From the NCBI RefSeq assembly GCF_025215075.1, contig NZ_JAOBTH010000029.1, positions 1 through 64,000 on the forward strand: a stretch of 64,000 nt of DNA, given 5' to 3'. Position 1 is the stretch's first letter. The number at the start of each line of letters is the position of its first letter. The DNA is from Tenacibaculum haliotis (GTDB lineage Bacteria > Bacteroidota > Bacteroidia > Flavobacteriales > Flavobacteriaceae). The position numbers and the translations under genes are program-made. Of the stretch, positions 54,176-62,044 are shown piece after piece. The notes under the pieces were generated by a model. It ran no database searches, was not told the DNA's origin, and saw nothing but the letters and a program-made list of their open reading frames with translations.

Positions 54176-55258
54176 TTGACAACGATAAAATCAACCTCTT
54201 TATGGCGATTAGCTATCCAAAAATTTAAGCAAAGTAAAATTGGTGTTTTTAGCTTTTTGTTTATCGTTTTTTGTGGTTTAACAGCTGTTTTTTGTTATAC
54301 CATTGCTCCAGACAATACCAATTCTGCTAATCAAATGCATTTAGAAATTCATTCTAAATCACCAGGATTTTCTGTGATGATGCTTAGTATTCCGTCAAAA
54401 TCCACAGCACATCAATCTTGGTTTTCTGTTTTTATGGATGGAAAACAAAATTCGCCTACCGAAATACCTATAAAATCATATAAAATAATCGATAGTCAAT
54501 TAGAGGTTTTAAAATATTCAGATGGGCTGGCAAAGACCTATTCACTATCATTATTTAAAAATCAACCTACAGCATATATTCAACAAAAAACTTTTTGGTT
54601 TGGAACCGATAAATATGGGCGCGATTTATTAAGTAGGTTATTAATCGGAGCCAGAATTTCATTTTTTATCGGGTTTATAGCTGTGTTTATTTCGCTATTA
54701 ATCGGAATTCCGATTGGAGCAATCGCGGGTTATTTTGGTGGAAAGGTTGATAATTTTATTATGTGGATTATTAATATCACCTGGTCTATACCTACGTTAT
54801 TATTAGTAATCGCCATCACTTTAGCATTAGGAAAAGGCTTTTGGCAAGTGTTTATAGCTGTTGGTTTAACCATGTGGGTAGAAGTTGCTCGTGTGGTACG
54901 CGGGCAGGTAATTACCACCAAACAGCAACAATATGTTGAAGCAGCAAAAGCGTTAGGTTTTTCTGATTTCAGAATTATTTTTAAACATATTTTACCGAAT
55001 ATTTTGGCACCTATAATTGTAATATCTGCAGCTAATTTTGCTGCAGCAATTTTAATAGAAAGTGGCTTGAGCTTTTTAGGAATCGGCGCGCAACCTCCTA
55101 CTCCGTCTTGGGGCGCAATGATTAAAAATCATTATAACTATATTATTTTAGGAAAACCATTTTTAGCAATAATTCCTGGCTTGGCAATTATGAGTTTAGT
55201 TATGGTTTTTATGTTGATTGGAAATACGCTTCGTGATGCTTTAGATGTTAAATCTTAA
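54176..55258 (+). CDS. OppC/DppC-type ABC transporter permease
   Basis: 360 residues. Helix 1 (about 20-42), an extracytoplasmic insertion of about 90 residues (45-135) usual in Bacteroidetes OppC proteins, then the binding-protein-dependent permease domain with DKYGRDLLSRLLIGARIS and the EAA loop (EAAKALGFSDFRIIFKHILPN). No ATG exists before residue 54, so the start is taken as TTG 54176. Would form one half of a peptide-type importer channel. No OppB, ATPase or binding protein is next to it, so partners must be encoded elsewhere. Confidence 0.9.
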   Translation: MTTIKSTSLWRLAIQKFKQSKIGVFSFLFIVFCGLTAVFCYTIAPDNTNSANQMHLEIHSKSPGFSVMMLSIPSKSTAHQSWFSVFMDGKQNSPTEIPIKSYKIIDSQLEVLKYSDGLAKTYSLSLFKNQPTAYIQQKTFWFGTDKYGRDLLSRLLIGARISFFIGFIAVFISLLIGIPIGAIAGYFGGKVDNFIMWIINITWSIPTLLLVIAITLALGKGFWQVFIAVGLTMWVEVARVVRGQVITTKQQQYVEAAKALGFSDFRIIFKHILPNILAPIIVISAANFAAAILIESGLSFLGIGAQPPTPSWGAMIKNHYNYIILGKPFLAIIPGLAIMSLVMVFMLIGNTLRDALDVKS

Positions 55259-55344
55259 CTCCTTTTCTACACCTTTTTATATCCTTTAAAAATCGAATAC
55301 TTATTTATAGTAATTTCATAGATACTAAAACTTTTAAATTTACC

Positions 55345-55373
55345 TTATTTTTATTAACTCTAAATAAAAATAA
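55345..55373 (+). promoter_or_regulatory. perfect AT-rich inverted repeat, possible operator
   Basis: TTATTTTTATT and its exact complement AATAAAAATAA, separated by 7 bases (AACTCTA). It ends 4 bases before the -7 box of the TonB receptor gene. A Fur-like iron operator is a reasonable guess; the match to a Fur consensus is partial (TCTAAAT half only). Confidence 0.5.
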
Positions 55374-55377
55374 TTTA

Positions 55378-55385
55378 TATTTTTG
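55378..55385 (+). promoter_or_regulatory. -7 motif of the TonB receptor gene
   Basis: TATTTTTG, matching TAnnTTTG, 17 bases before the ATG at 55403. Confidence 0.55.
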
Positions 55386-55402
55386 CACTCAAAATAATCC
55401 AA

Positions 55403-57793
55403 ATGAAATTATATAAAATTATATTTATAGCACTTTTCTCAATATTTAGTGCGTATTCACAGAGTATATTAACCGGAACTATTACAGACAAACATGGAGA
55501 GAAAATAGTAGGAAGCTCTATTTTTATAAAAAAAATAGAGAGAGGAACAACAACAGACTTTAATGGTAAATACGAACTTAAAAAATTAAAAAAAGATACT
55601 TATCTAGTTACTTTTCAATACTTAGGATATAAAAAACAGGTTAAAAAAATAAACATCAACACTAATATTACTACTTTAAATATAATTTTAGAGGAGGACT
55701 TAAGTCAATTAGATGAAGTTGTTATTTCTGCAGGAAGAACTTCTGAAAAAATATCAGAGGTACCTGCTTCTATAACAATCGTAGGAACAAAGCAGTTAGA
55801 GAAATTAGGAACTACAACAACTAATATTAATGATATTTTAGAATTTTCTGTTCCAGGATTAGCCTCTAGCACAGGAACCTATTCTAATTGGGGACAAACA
55901 CTTCGTGGTAGACAGTTATTGGTAATGGTAGACGGTATACCACAATCTACTCCTTTACGAAATGCTAAAGTGGGTTTAAAATCTTTAAATCCAAATGATA
56001 TTTCTAGAGTTGAAGTTATAAAAGGAGCTACTGCTATTTATGGTAATGGTGGAGATGGTGGTATCGTAAACTATATTACTAAAAAACCAAATAAATATAA
56101 AAAAATAAGTGGTAGAACTAACTTATGGCAAACAACAAATTTAAAAAGAGTTAAAGATGCTTTAGGCTGGGGAGTATACCAATCTTTTTCAGGTGTTGTT
56201 AATGATTTTTCATACTATGCTTCTGGAAGTTTTGAACAAACTGGTAATAAATACGATGCTAATGGAGAAGTATTGCTACCAACATATGGCTTAGATAATA
56301 CAAAAATATTTAGTGGTTTATTAAAATTAGGGTATCAACTTAATGACAATCAAAAGTTAAGCTTAATGGTCAATCGTTATCAAACTCGTCAAAACTCTCC
56401 TTTTATTCCTACATTAGGATCAATATCTGTATTAAATGAATTTGGAGATTATATAATTACTCCAGGAACAGGAGTATTACCAACTGCTACTAATCCTTTA
56501 TTAGGGAGCGCTACAGGAGTAACAACCACAAATGCACAATTAAAGCACGAATTATCTGATATTTTTAACGGTACAACAAGTTTAGATACTGATTTATTTT
56601 ATCAGAAAAGTAAAAACATATTTTTCTATTCTGATAAATTTGTTGATGGTGGACAATCTGTAGTAAATTCTGAAAAATTAGGACTTAGACCAAATTTCCA
56701 CACTATTTTAAACACTAATTCACCAGTGAACATGTCTTTTACCTATGGTATTGATATTTTAAAAGATAAGACTAACCAAGGCTTATTAGATGGACGCTTA
56801 TGGGTTCCTAATTTAGATTTATTTAGTTATGCCCCATACTTACAAGCTAAGTTAAAATATAATCAGGATTGGGTTTTTAAGGCTGGTTTACGTTACGATG
56901 CAATGAATCTTAAAATTAAAAACTTTACAACACTACCTTATTCGTCTCTCTCTGATGGTAATTTTACAGCTCCTATTGATGTTATTGGTGGTGATTTAGA
57001 TTTTAAAAACACCTCAATAAACCTAGGTCTTAGGTATATTAAAAATGATGAATTTATACCTTATATAAGTTATTCTCAAGGCTTCTCTTTACCAGATCTA
57101 GGTAGAACATTAAGAACTGCAAAAGCAGATAACGTAAATGATTTAGATATAAACGCAATCAAAACAAACAATTACGAATTTGGGTTTTCATCAAAATTTA
57201 AGCATATTCGTTTTGAAGCTGTAGGTTTTTATAGCACTTCAAATTATGGATTAGGGCTTGTTTTTAATGACGATATAAATAGGTTTGAACAATCTAAAAA
57301 TCCACAAAAAATATATGGAGCTGAAATATCTACTGATTTTACTTTTTTAGAAGATAAACTACAATTTGGTGGTTCATATTCTATTGTTGAAGGATTAAAA
57401 CATACACCAGAAAACCCTAATAATTTAAGCTACATTGGTGGTGATGTTGTTTCTCCTCCTAAAACTACAGCTTATATTAATATTCAACCAATTAAAAACT
57501 TAACCTCCTCATTACGCTTAATCTATACGGGTAATCGTAATCGCTTTAATCCTAAAGAGAATGCAGGAGTATACTCTTACAATTACAGAGAAGTACCAGT
57601 AAAAGAATATACAATGCTTAATTTTTCTAGTACATATGCTATAAAGCCTAATGTAAAATTATCGGTTGCTGTAAACAACCTATTAAATAAATTCTATTTA
57701 CCTGCCAGAGCTCAATGGGCAGCTCCACTTAAAAACCAAACTACTGCTGGGGAAGGTATAAATGCAAAAATTGGTGTAGTTTATGATTTTTAA
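55403..57793 (+). CDS. TonB-dependent siderophore-type receptor
   Basis: 796 residues. Signal peptide 1-19 (FSAYSQ), carboxypeptidase-like domain (about 20-105), plug (about 115-230: SEVPASITIVGTKQLEKLG, VEVIKGATAIYGNGGDGGIVNYITKKP) and a barrel ending KIGVVYDF. The plug and long barrel resemble ferric-siderophore receptors (FhuE/FecA style). A PepSY membrane protein gene follows, the usual partner in iron uptake. Ligand not predictable. Confidence 0.9.
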   Translation: MKLYKIIFIALFSIFSAYSQSILTGTITDKHGEKIVGSSIFIKKIERGTTTDFNGKYELKKLKKDTYLVTFQYLGYKKQVKKININTNITTLNIILEEDLSQLDEVVISAGRTSEKISEVPASITIVGTKQLEKLGTTTTNINDILEFSVPGLASSTGTYSNWGQTLRGRQLLVMVDGIPQSTPLRNAKVGLKSLNPNDISRVEVIKGATAIYGNGGDGGIVNYITKKPNKYKKISGRTNLWQTTNLKRVKDALGWGVYQSFSGVVNDFSYYASGSFEQTGNKYDANGEVLLPTYGLDNTKIFSGLLKLGYQLNDNQKLSLMVNRYQTRQNSPFIPTLGSISVLNEFGDYIITPGTGVLPTATNPLLGSATGVTTTNAQLKHELSDIFNGTTSLDTDLFYQKSKNIFFYSDKFVDGGQSVVNSEKLGLRPNFHTILNTNSPVNMSFTYGIDILKDKTNQGLLDGRLWVPNLDLFSYAPYLQAKLKYNQDWVFKAGLRYDAMNLKIKNFTTLPYSSLSDGNFTAPIDVIGGDLDFKNTSINLGLRYIKNDEFIPYISYSQGFSLPDLGRTLRTAKADNVNDLDINAIKTNNYEFGFSSKFKHIRFEAVGFYSTSNYGLGLVFNDDINRFEQSKNPQKIYGAEISTDFTFLEDKLQFGGSYSIVEGLKHTPENPNNLSYIGGDVVSPPKTTAYINIQPIKNLTSSLRLIYTGNRNRFNPKENAGVYSYNYREVPVKEYTMLNFSSTYAIKPNVKLSVAVNNLLNKFYLPARAQWAAPLKNQTTAGEGINAKIGVVYDF

Positions 57794-57830
57794 AAATTAT
57801 AAATCAAAATAAATTAATAGTTTTAATATA

Positions 57831-57864
57831 AAAAAAAGCGAATGATTTTCATTCGCTTTTTTTT
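57831..57864 (+). terminator. terminator between the TonB receptor and PepSY genes
   Basis: GCGAATGA/TCATTCGC stem with a 3-base loop, A run before and eight T after. It separates the two iron genes, so PepSY expression would need read-through or another promoter. Confidence 0.9.
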
Positions 57865-57879
57865 CGAGTAACGTAGCTA

Positions 57880-58944
57880 ATGAAACCTTATAAAATAATT
57901 AAAAAACTTCATTTATGGCTTGGTTTAACAGTTGGAGCCATTGTTTCTTTTTCTGGAGTTACAGGTTCTTTATATATTTGGCAACCAGAAATTTCTGCTT
58001 ATTTAACAAATAAAGAATTAAAAGCACATAGCCCTAGTAAAACAACTTATAACAAAATTATTGGTACCGTTATAAAGTTAAAAGAAACACATAATGATTC
58101 TATAAAAAAAATACAACTTCCGCATCGAAAAAGTGAATATATTATGTTAACTTTTTTAAATAATAAAACTTATTATTATCACCCCAAAAATGGCACTAAT
58201 TTAGGATCTAATTTAAAAACAAACTCTTTTTTTAAAACACTATTACAACTTCATAGAAACCTATGCTTAAAAACTTATGGTAGCTATATTATAGGAATTT
58301 CCTCTCTCTTATTTTGTTTTTCTTTACTAATTTCTGGTTTTTTATTATGGCATAGAAGTTATAAAAAAAGGTGGAGAAAAGGTTTTACAATAACATGGTT
58401 TACCTCTAAAAAGAGGTTTAATTATAACTTACATAAAATAGCTGGTATCTATTTTATGATTCCTTTATTAATTATCTCTTTTTCAGGAGCATATTTTACT
58501 TTTCCGAAAGAATACAAAAAAGTGTTTTCTATATTACCTAATTATAAAACAAAAAGTTCTCTTTCCGTAAAAACAATTAAAATAGGTGATTTTTTTTCTC
58601 TTAAAAAACAAACAAAAAAATTACTTCCAAAATATAAACTTTGGTCAATTCATTTTCCTACAAAAAAAAATGAGGGCTATAGGTTTAGATTCATCAACTC
58701 TCTTATAATTGAAGGTGGACTTAGAAAAACGACAGATATTTTTACCGACAAAAATCTTGCTATAAGAAAAGTAAGCTCTTTCGAAAACAATACCTTCGCT
58801 TTAAAAACAACTGCACAAATGTATCCAATTCATATTGGTGAATCGTTAGGGTTACTTCATCGGATTTTAATTTTTATTAGCGGATTTATTCCATTGAGTC
58901 TATACATAACAGGAATCCGTTTTTACTTATTCAAAAAAAGCTAA
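57880..58944 (+). CDS. PepSY-associated membrane protein, probable siderophore reductase/iron release
   Basis: 354 residues, four membrane helices (about 15-38, 135-160, 190-212, 325-348) separating two periplasmic parts. It begins KKLHLWLGLTVGAIVSFSGVTGSLY, the family start, with paired His in helices (HLWLG, LHRNLC, NLHKIAGIYF, LGLLHRILIF) that can bind heme. Members (PiuB/FoxB type) reduce ferric siderophores in the periplasm. Starts 15 bases after the terminator behind the TonB receptor. Confidence 0.88.
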   Translation: MKPYKIIKKLHLWLGLTVGAIVSFSGVTGSLYIWQPEISAYLTNKELKAHSPSKTTYNKIIGTVIKLKETHNDSIKKIQLPHRKSEYIMLTFLNNKTYYYHPKNGTNLGSNLKTNSFFKTLLQLHRNLCLKTYGSYIIGISSLLFCFSLLISGFLLWHRSYKKRWRKGFTITWFTSKKRFNYNLHKIAGIYFMIPLLIISFSGAYFTFPKEYKKVFSILPNYKTKSSLSVKTIKIGDFFSLKKQTKKLLPKYKLWSIHFPTKKNEGYRFRFINSLIIEGGLRKTTDIFTDKNLAIRKVSSFENNTFALKTTAQMYPIHIGESLGLLHRILIFISGFIPLSLYITGIRFYLFKKS

Positions 58945-59014
58945 TAAATAACCAGTAAATCATTTTTAAAACGACATTATAAATTATGATGTATTTTAGC
59001 TAAAAATTTTATAA

Positions 59015-59458
59015 ATGAGTTTTAGTGTAGATTTTAAAACAAGATGGTCAGATTTTGATGCCAATATACATATGCGACACACAGCATACAACGATTATGC
59101 TGCAGAGGTAAGATTGCGTTTTTTTAAAGAACATAATATTACGATTCAGGATTTTACAAAAGAAAAAACAGGTCCGATTTTATTTGAGGAAAACACCAAG
59201 TTTTTACGTGAGGTTCATATGGGAACCGATATTTCGGTAAACCTAAAGGTAATTGGATTATCAAACAAAGGGGAACGTTGGAAAATTCAACATGAAGTTT
59301 TTAATGAAGCAGGGAAATTATCGGCAGTAATTACCGTGTACGGAGCTTGGTTAGATTTGGTAAAGAGAAAACTATCGGTGCCTCCAACCAAATTTCAAAC
59401 AATTTTTGAACAAGTAGAAAAAACGGATGATTTTAAGGAGATTCTGCTAAAAAATTAA
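59015..59458 (+). CDS. acyl-CoA thioesterase, hot-dog fold
   Basis: 147 residues, one 4-hydroxybenzoyl-CoA-thioesterase-type domain. TRWSDFDANIHMRHTAYNDYAAEVR (about 10-34) carries the catalytic-site Asp and the following Asn-His. Probably hydrolyses acyl-CoA; exact substrate unknown. Single gene. Confidence 0.85.
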   Translation: MSFSVDFKTRWSDFDANIHMRHTAYNDYAAEVRLRFFKEHNITIQDFTKEKTGPILFEENTKFLREVHMGTDISVNLKVIGLSNKGERWKIQHEVFNEAGKLSAVITVYGAWLDLVKRKLSVPPTKFQTIFEQVEKTDDFKEILLKN

Positions 59459-59485
59459 TTACGCTATCCGTAATAACTTGATTTC

Positions 59486-59568
59486 GTCAATCTGAACTTG
59501 TTTCAGATTCTCATAACAAATGACTAACTTTCTCTTAAAATGAGATTCCGAAGTAAATTCGGAATGAC
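59486..59568. repeat. paired REP-like element (MITE/BIME-like), 83 bp
   Basis: Left unit GTCAATCTGAACTTGTTTCA... ends TCTCAT (59514). The right unit (59540-59568) is its inverted relative, ending GGAATGAC. Each unit is itself a hairpin and the two together can form a larger one. A single related unit is at 22482-22510. No ORF inside, so it would be a passive element. Confidence 0.7.
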
Positions 59569-59603
59569 GTAAAAGAAGGCTCAAACAAAAAAGTATTTAA
59601 TTA

Positions 59604-60404
59604 ATGAGTAACGCTAAAAAAATACAATTAGTTATTGCAATTATTGTTTTAATTGTTGGCTATTATTTAAAACCTCAAGAAAATACTATTGATTTTCCTG
59701 CGGATATTGTAATTGAAGATGCAAATGGTTTTAATTATTTACCAAGCTCAACAACGGGTGTTATTATAAAACACGATGGGTATCAATTGTCTTACAATGA
59801 GGAACACGAACAAGCGGAATGGGTTGCTTACTCACTAAGTAAAAGCGATATTGTTTATAATAATTTTAAGCGTCCTTATTTTATTAACGACCCAAAAGTA
59901 AAAACAAAGTCTGCCAATTGGAGAAGTTACAAAAAATCTGGTTATGATAGAGGTCATTTATGTCCTGCTGGAGATAAGAGATATTCTAAAGAAGCACATG
60001 ATGAAACTTTTTACACGTCTAACATTACACCACAAAAGCATGATTTTAATGCTGGTATTTGGAATAAATTAGAGCAAAAAACTCGTTATTGGGCTAAAAA
60101 ACACAATCAATTATATATTGTTACTGGGGGAGTTTTAAAACCAAACTTAAAAACCATTGGAAAAGACAAGGTTAGTGTACCTAATCAGTTTTATAAAATA
60201 ATATTAGACTATACACAACCTGAAATAAAGGCTATTGCTTTTTTATTTCCTCATGAAGAGAGTAAAAAACCTTTATATGAATTTGTAGTTTCTATTGATG
60301 CCTTAGAAGAAAAAACAGGAATTGATTTTTTTCCTGAATTACCAAATGCTATCGAAACAAAACTAGAAGCTTCTAGTAATTATAAAAACTGGAGTTTTAG
60401 GTAA
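59604..60404 (+). CDS. DNA/RNA non-specific endonuclease, membrane-anchored or secreted
   Basis: 266 residues. N-terminal hydrophobic segment (about 7-22) acting as anchor or signal. Beta-beta-alpha-metal nuclease motif DRGHLCPAGD (115-124) with catalytic His118, then Asn140 and NAGIWNKLE (149-157), which supplies Mg-binding Asn and Glu. Similar enzymes degrade extracellular nucleic acid for nutrition. Convergent with tRNA-Leu. Confidence 0.93.
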   Translation: MSNAKKIQLVIAIIVLIVGYYLKPQENTIDFPADIVIEDANGFNYLPSSTTGVIIKHDGYQLSYNEEHEQAEWVAYSLSKSDIVYNNFKRPYFINDPKVKTKSANWRSYKKSGYDRGHLCPAGDKRYSKEAHDETFYTSNITPQKHDFNAGIWNKLEQKTRYWAKKHNQLYIVTGGVLKPNLKTIGKDKVSVPNQFYKIILDYTQPEIKAIAFLFPHEESKKPLYEFVVSIDALEEKTGIDFFPELPNAIETKLEASSNYKNWSFR

Positions 60405-60427
60405 TTGAATATAACTTTTTAAACAAC

Positions 60428-60461
60428 AAAAAAGCTTCTCGTAAATGAGAAGCTTTTTTTT
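60428..60461. terminator. bidirectional terminator (endonuclease gene and tRNA-Leu)
   Basis: AAAAAAGCTTCTC/GAGAAGCTTTTTT stem with a 6-base loop. Confidence 0.9.
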
Positions 60462-60466
60462 ATCTG

Positions 60467-60548
60467 TACGGGCAAAGAGACTCGAACTCTCACACCTTGC
60501 GGCACCAGATCCTAAGTCTGGCGTGTCTACCAATTCCACCACACCCGC
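60467..60548 (-). tRNA. tRNA-Leu (UAG)
   Basis: Minus strand, 82 bases with the long variable arm of a class II tRNA. Acceptor GCGGGTG/TGCCCGT (wobbles), anticodon stem CCAGA/TCTGG with loop CTTAGGA giving TAG, T loop TTCGAGT. No encoded CCA. Confidence 0.96.
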
Positions 60549-60569
60549 ATACATATTGAATTGTGGCTG

Positions 60570-60599
60570 CAAATATAAACAATACTTGTAAACTACAAA
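60570..60599 (-). promoter_or_regulatory. promoter of tRNA-Leu
   Basis: Minus strand: TTTG (60596-60599), 18 bases, TATATTTG (60570-60577). The same -7 sequence is used by both tRNA-Glu genes. Confidence 0.7.
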
Positions 60600-60620
60600 G
60601 GAGAAGCATATATTTTTTAT

Positions 60621-60628
60621 TATTTTTG
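60621..60628 (+). promoter_or_regulatory. -7 motif of the dipeptidase gene
   Basis: TATTTTTG, matching TAnnTTTG, 21 bases before the ATG at 60650. Confidence 0.5.
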
Positions 60629-60649
60629 ATGCTCATTAATATACAACAC

Positions 60650-62038
60650 ATGAAAAACGTACAAGAATATATTGCCCAACATAAAGATAGATTTATAAAC
60701 GAGCTTATCGAACTATTAAAAATACCTTCAGTAAGTGCAGATCCTGCCTTTAGCAAAGATGTTTTAAATACTGCCGATGCTGTTAAAAATAGTTTAGAAA
60801 AAGCGGGATGCGACAAAGTAGAAATCTGTGAGACTCCTGGCTATCCTATTATTTATGGTGAAAAAATAATTGACCCAAATTTACCAACTGTTTTGGTATA
60901 TGGTCATTACGATGTACAACCTGCCGACCCTATTGAGTTATGGACCTCGCCTCCTTTTGAGCCTGTAATTAAAAAAACAGACATTCACCCTGAAGGTGCC
61001 ATTTTTGCACGTGGTGCTTGTGATGATAAAGGGCAAATGTATATGCATGTAAAAGCTATGGAGTATATGACATCTACAGGAAATTTACCTTGTAATGTTA
61101 AATTTATGATTGAAGGTGAAGAAGAAGTTGGATCTGAAAGTTTAAGTTGGTTTGTTCCTCGAAACAGAGAAAAATTAGCCAATGATGTTATTTTAATTTC
61201 TGATACAGGAATGATTGCAAACGACATTCCGTCTATTACAACAGGCTTACGTGGTTTAAGTTATGTTGAAGTTGAAGTTACTGGACCAAACAGAGATTTA
61301 CATTCTGGTTTATACGGTGGTGCAGTTGCAAACCCTATTAACGTATTAACAAAAATGATTGCTTCATTACATGATGAAAATAATCATATTACCATTCCTG
61401 GTTTTTACGACAACGTTGAAGAATTATCGTTAGAAGAAAGAGCTGAAATGGCAAAAGCACCATTTTCTTTAGAAAACTATGAAAAAGCATTAGCTATTAA
61501 TTCAGTTTATGGTGAAGAAGGCTATACCACTAACGAACGTAATTCTATCAGACCAACGTTAGATGTAAACGGAATTTGGGGTGGTTATACTGGCGAAGGC
61601 GCTAAAACTGTAATTGCCTCTAAAGCAAATGCAAAAATTTCTATGCGTTTGGTACCTAATCAAGATTGGAATGATATTACTGAGCTATTTAAAAACCACT
61701 TCGAAAGCATTGCTCCAAAAGGTGTTACCGTAAAGGTAACTCCACACCACGGTGGCCAAGGCTATGTAACACCAATAGATAACATAGGATACAAAGCGGC
61801 TAGTAAAGCATACCAAGATACTTTTGGTAAAACACCAATTCCACAAAGAAGTGGAGGAAGTATTCCTATTGTTGCCTTATTTGAAAAAGAATTAGAAAGT
61901 AAAATTATTTTAATGGGCTTTGGGTTAGATTCTGACGCTATTCACTCACCAAACGAACATTTTGGAGTTTGGAATTACTTGAAAGGAATTGAAACAATTC
62001 CTCATTTTTATAAATATTTTACTGAAATGTCTAAATAA
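60650..62038 (+). CDS. M20-family dipeptidase
   Basis: 462 residues from the ATG at 60650; an earlier in-frame start at 60563 overlaps the promoter. Zinc ligands: His86 in VYGHYDVQ (Asp88 next), bridging Asp125 in ARGACDDKG, Glu156-Glu158 in EGEEEVGSES, plus the dimerisation lid (SGLYGGAVANP) and a late His in SDAIHSPNEHF. Length and motifs fit CNDP/carnosinase-like M20 dipeptidases. No signal peptide: cytoplasmic. Six bases before the S9 peptidase gene, suggesting a peptide-degradation operon. Confidence 0.94.
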   Translation: MKNVQEYIAQHKDRFINELIELLKIPSVSADPAFSKDVLNTADAVKNSLEKAGCDKVEICETPGYPIIYGEKIIDPNLPTVLVYGHYDVQPADPIELWTSPPFEPVIKKTDIHPEGAIFARGACDDKGQMYMHVKAMEYMTSTGNLPCNVKFMIEGEEEVGSESLSWFVPRNREKLANDVILISDTGMIANDIPSITTGLRGLSYVEVEVTGPNRDLHSGLYGGAVANPINVLTKMIASLHDENNHITIPGFYDNVEELSLEERAEMAKAPFSLENYEKALAINSVYGEEGYTTNERNSIRPTLDVNGIWGGYTGEGAKTVIASKANAKISMRLVPNQDWNDITELFKNHFESIAPKGVTVKVTPHHGGQGYVTPIDNIGYKAASKAYQDTFGKTPIPQRSGGSIPIVALFEKELESKIILMGFGLDSDAIHSPNEHFGVWNYLKGIETIPHFYKYFTEMSK

Positions 62039-62044
62039 GAAAAA

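Noticed and set aside
60490-60816. Minus-strand frame across the tRNA-Leu locus, and 60363-60572
   Set aside because: They translate through the tRNA and the dipeptidase gene start; the stretch CGGIGRHARL is the familiar false protein from a tRNA-Leu.
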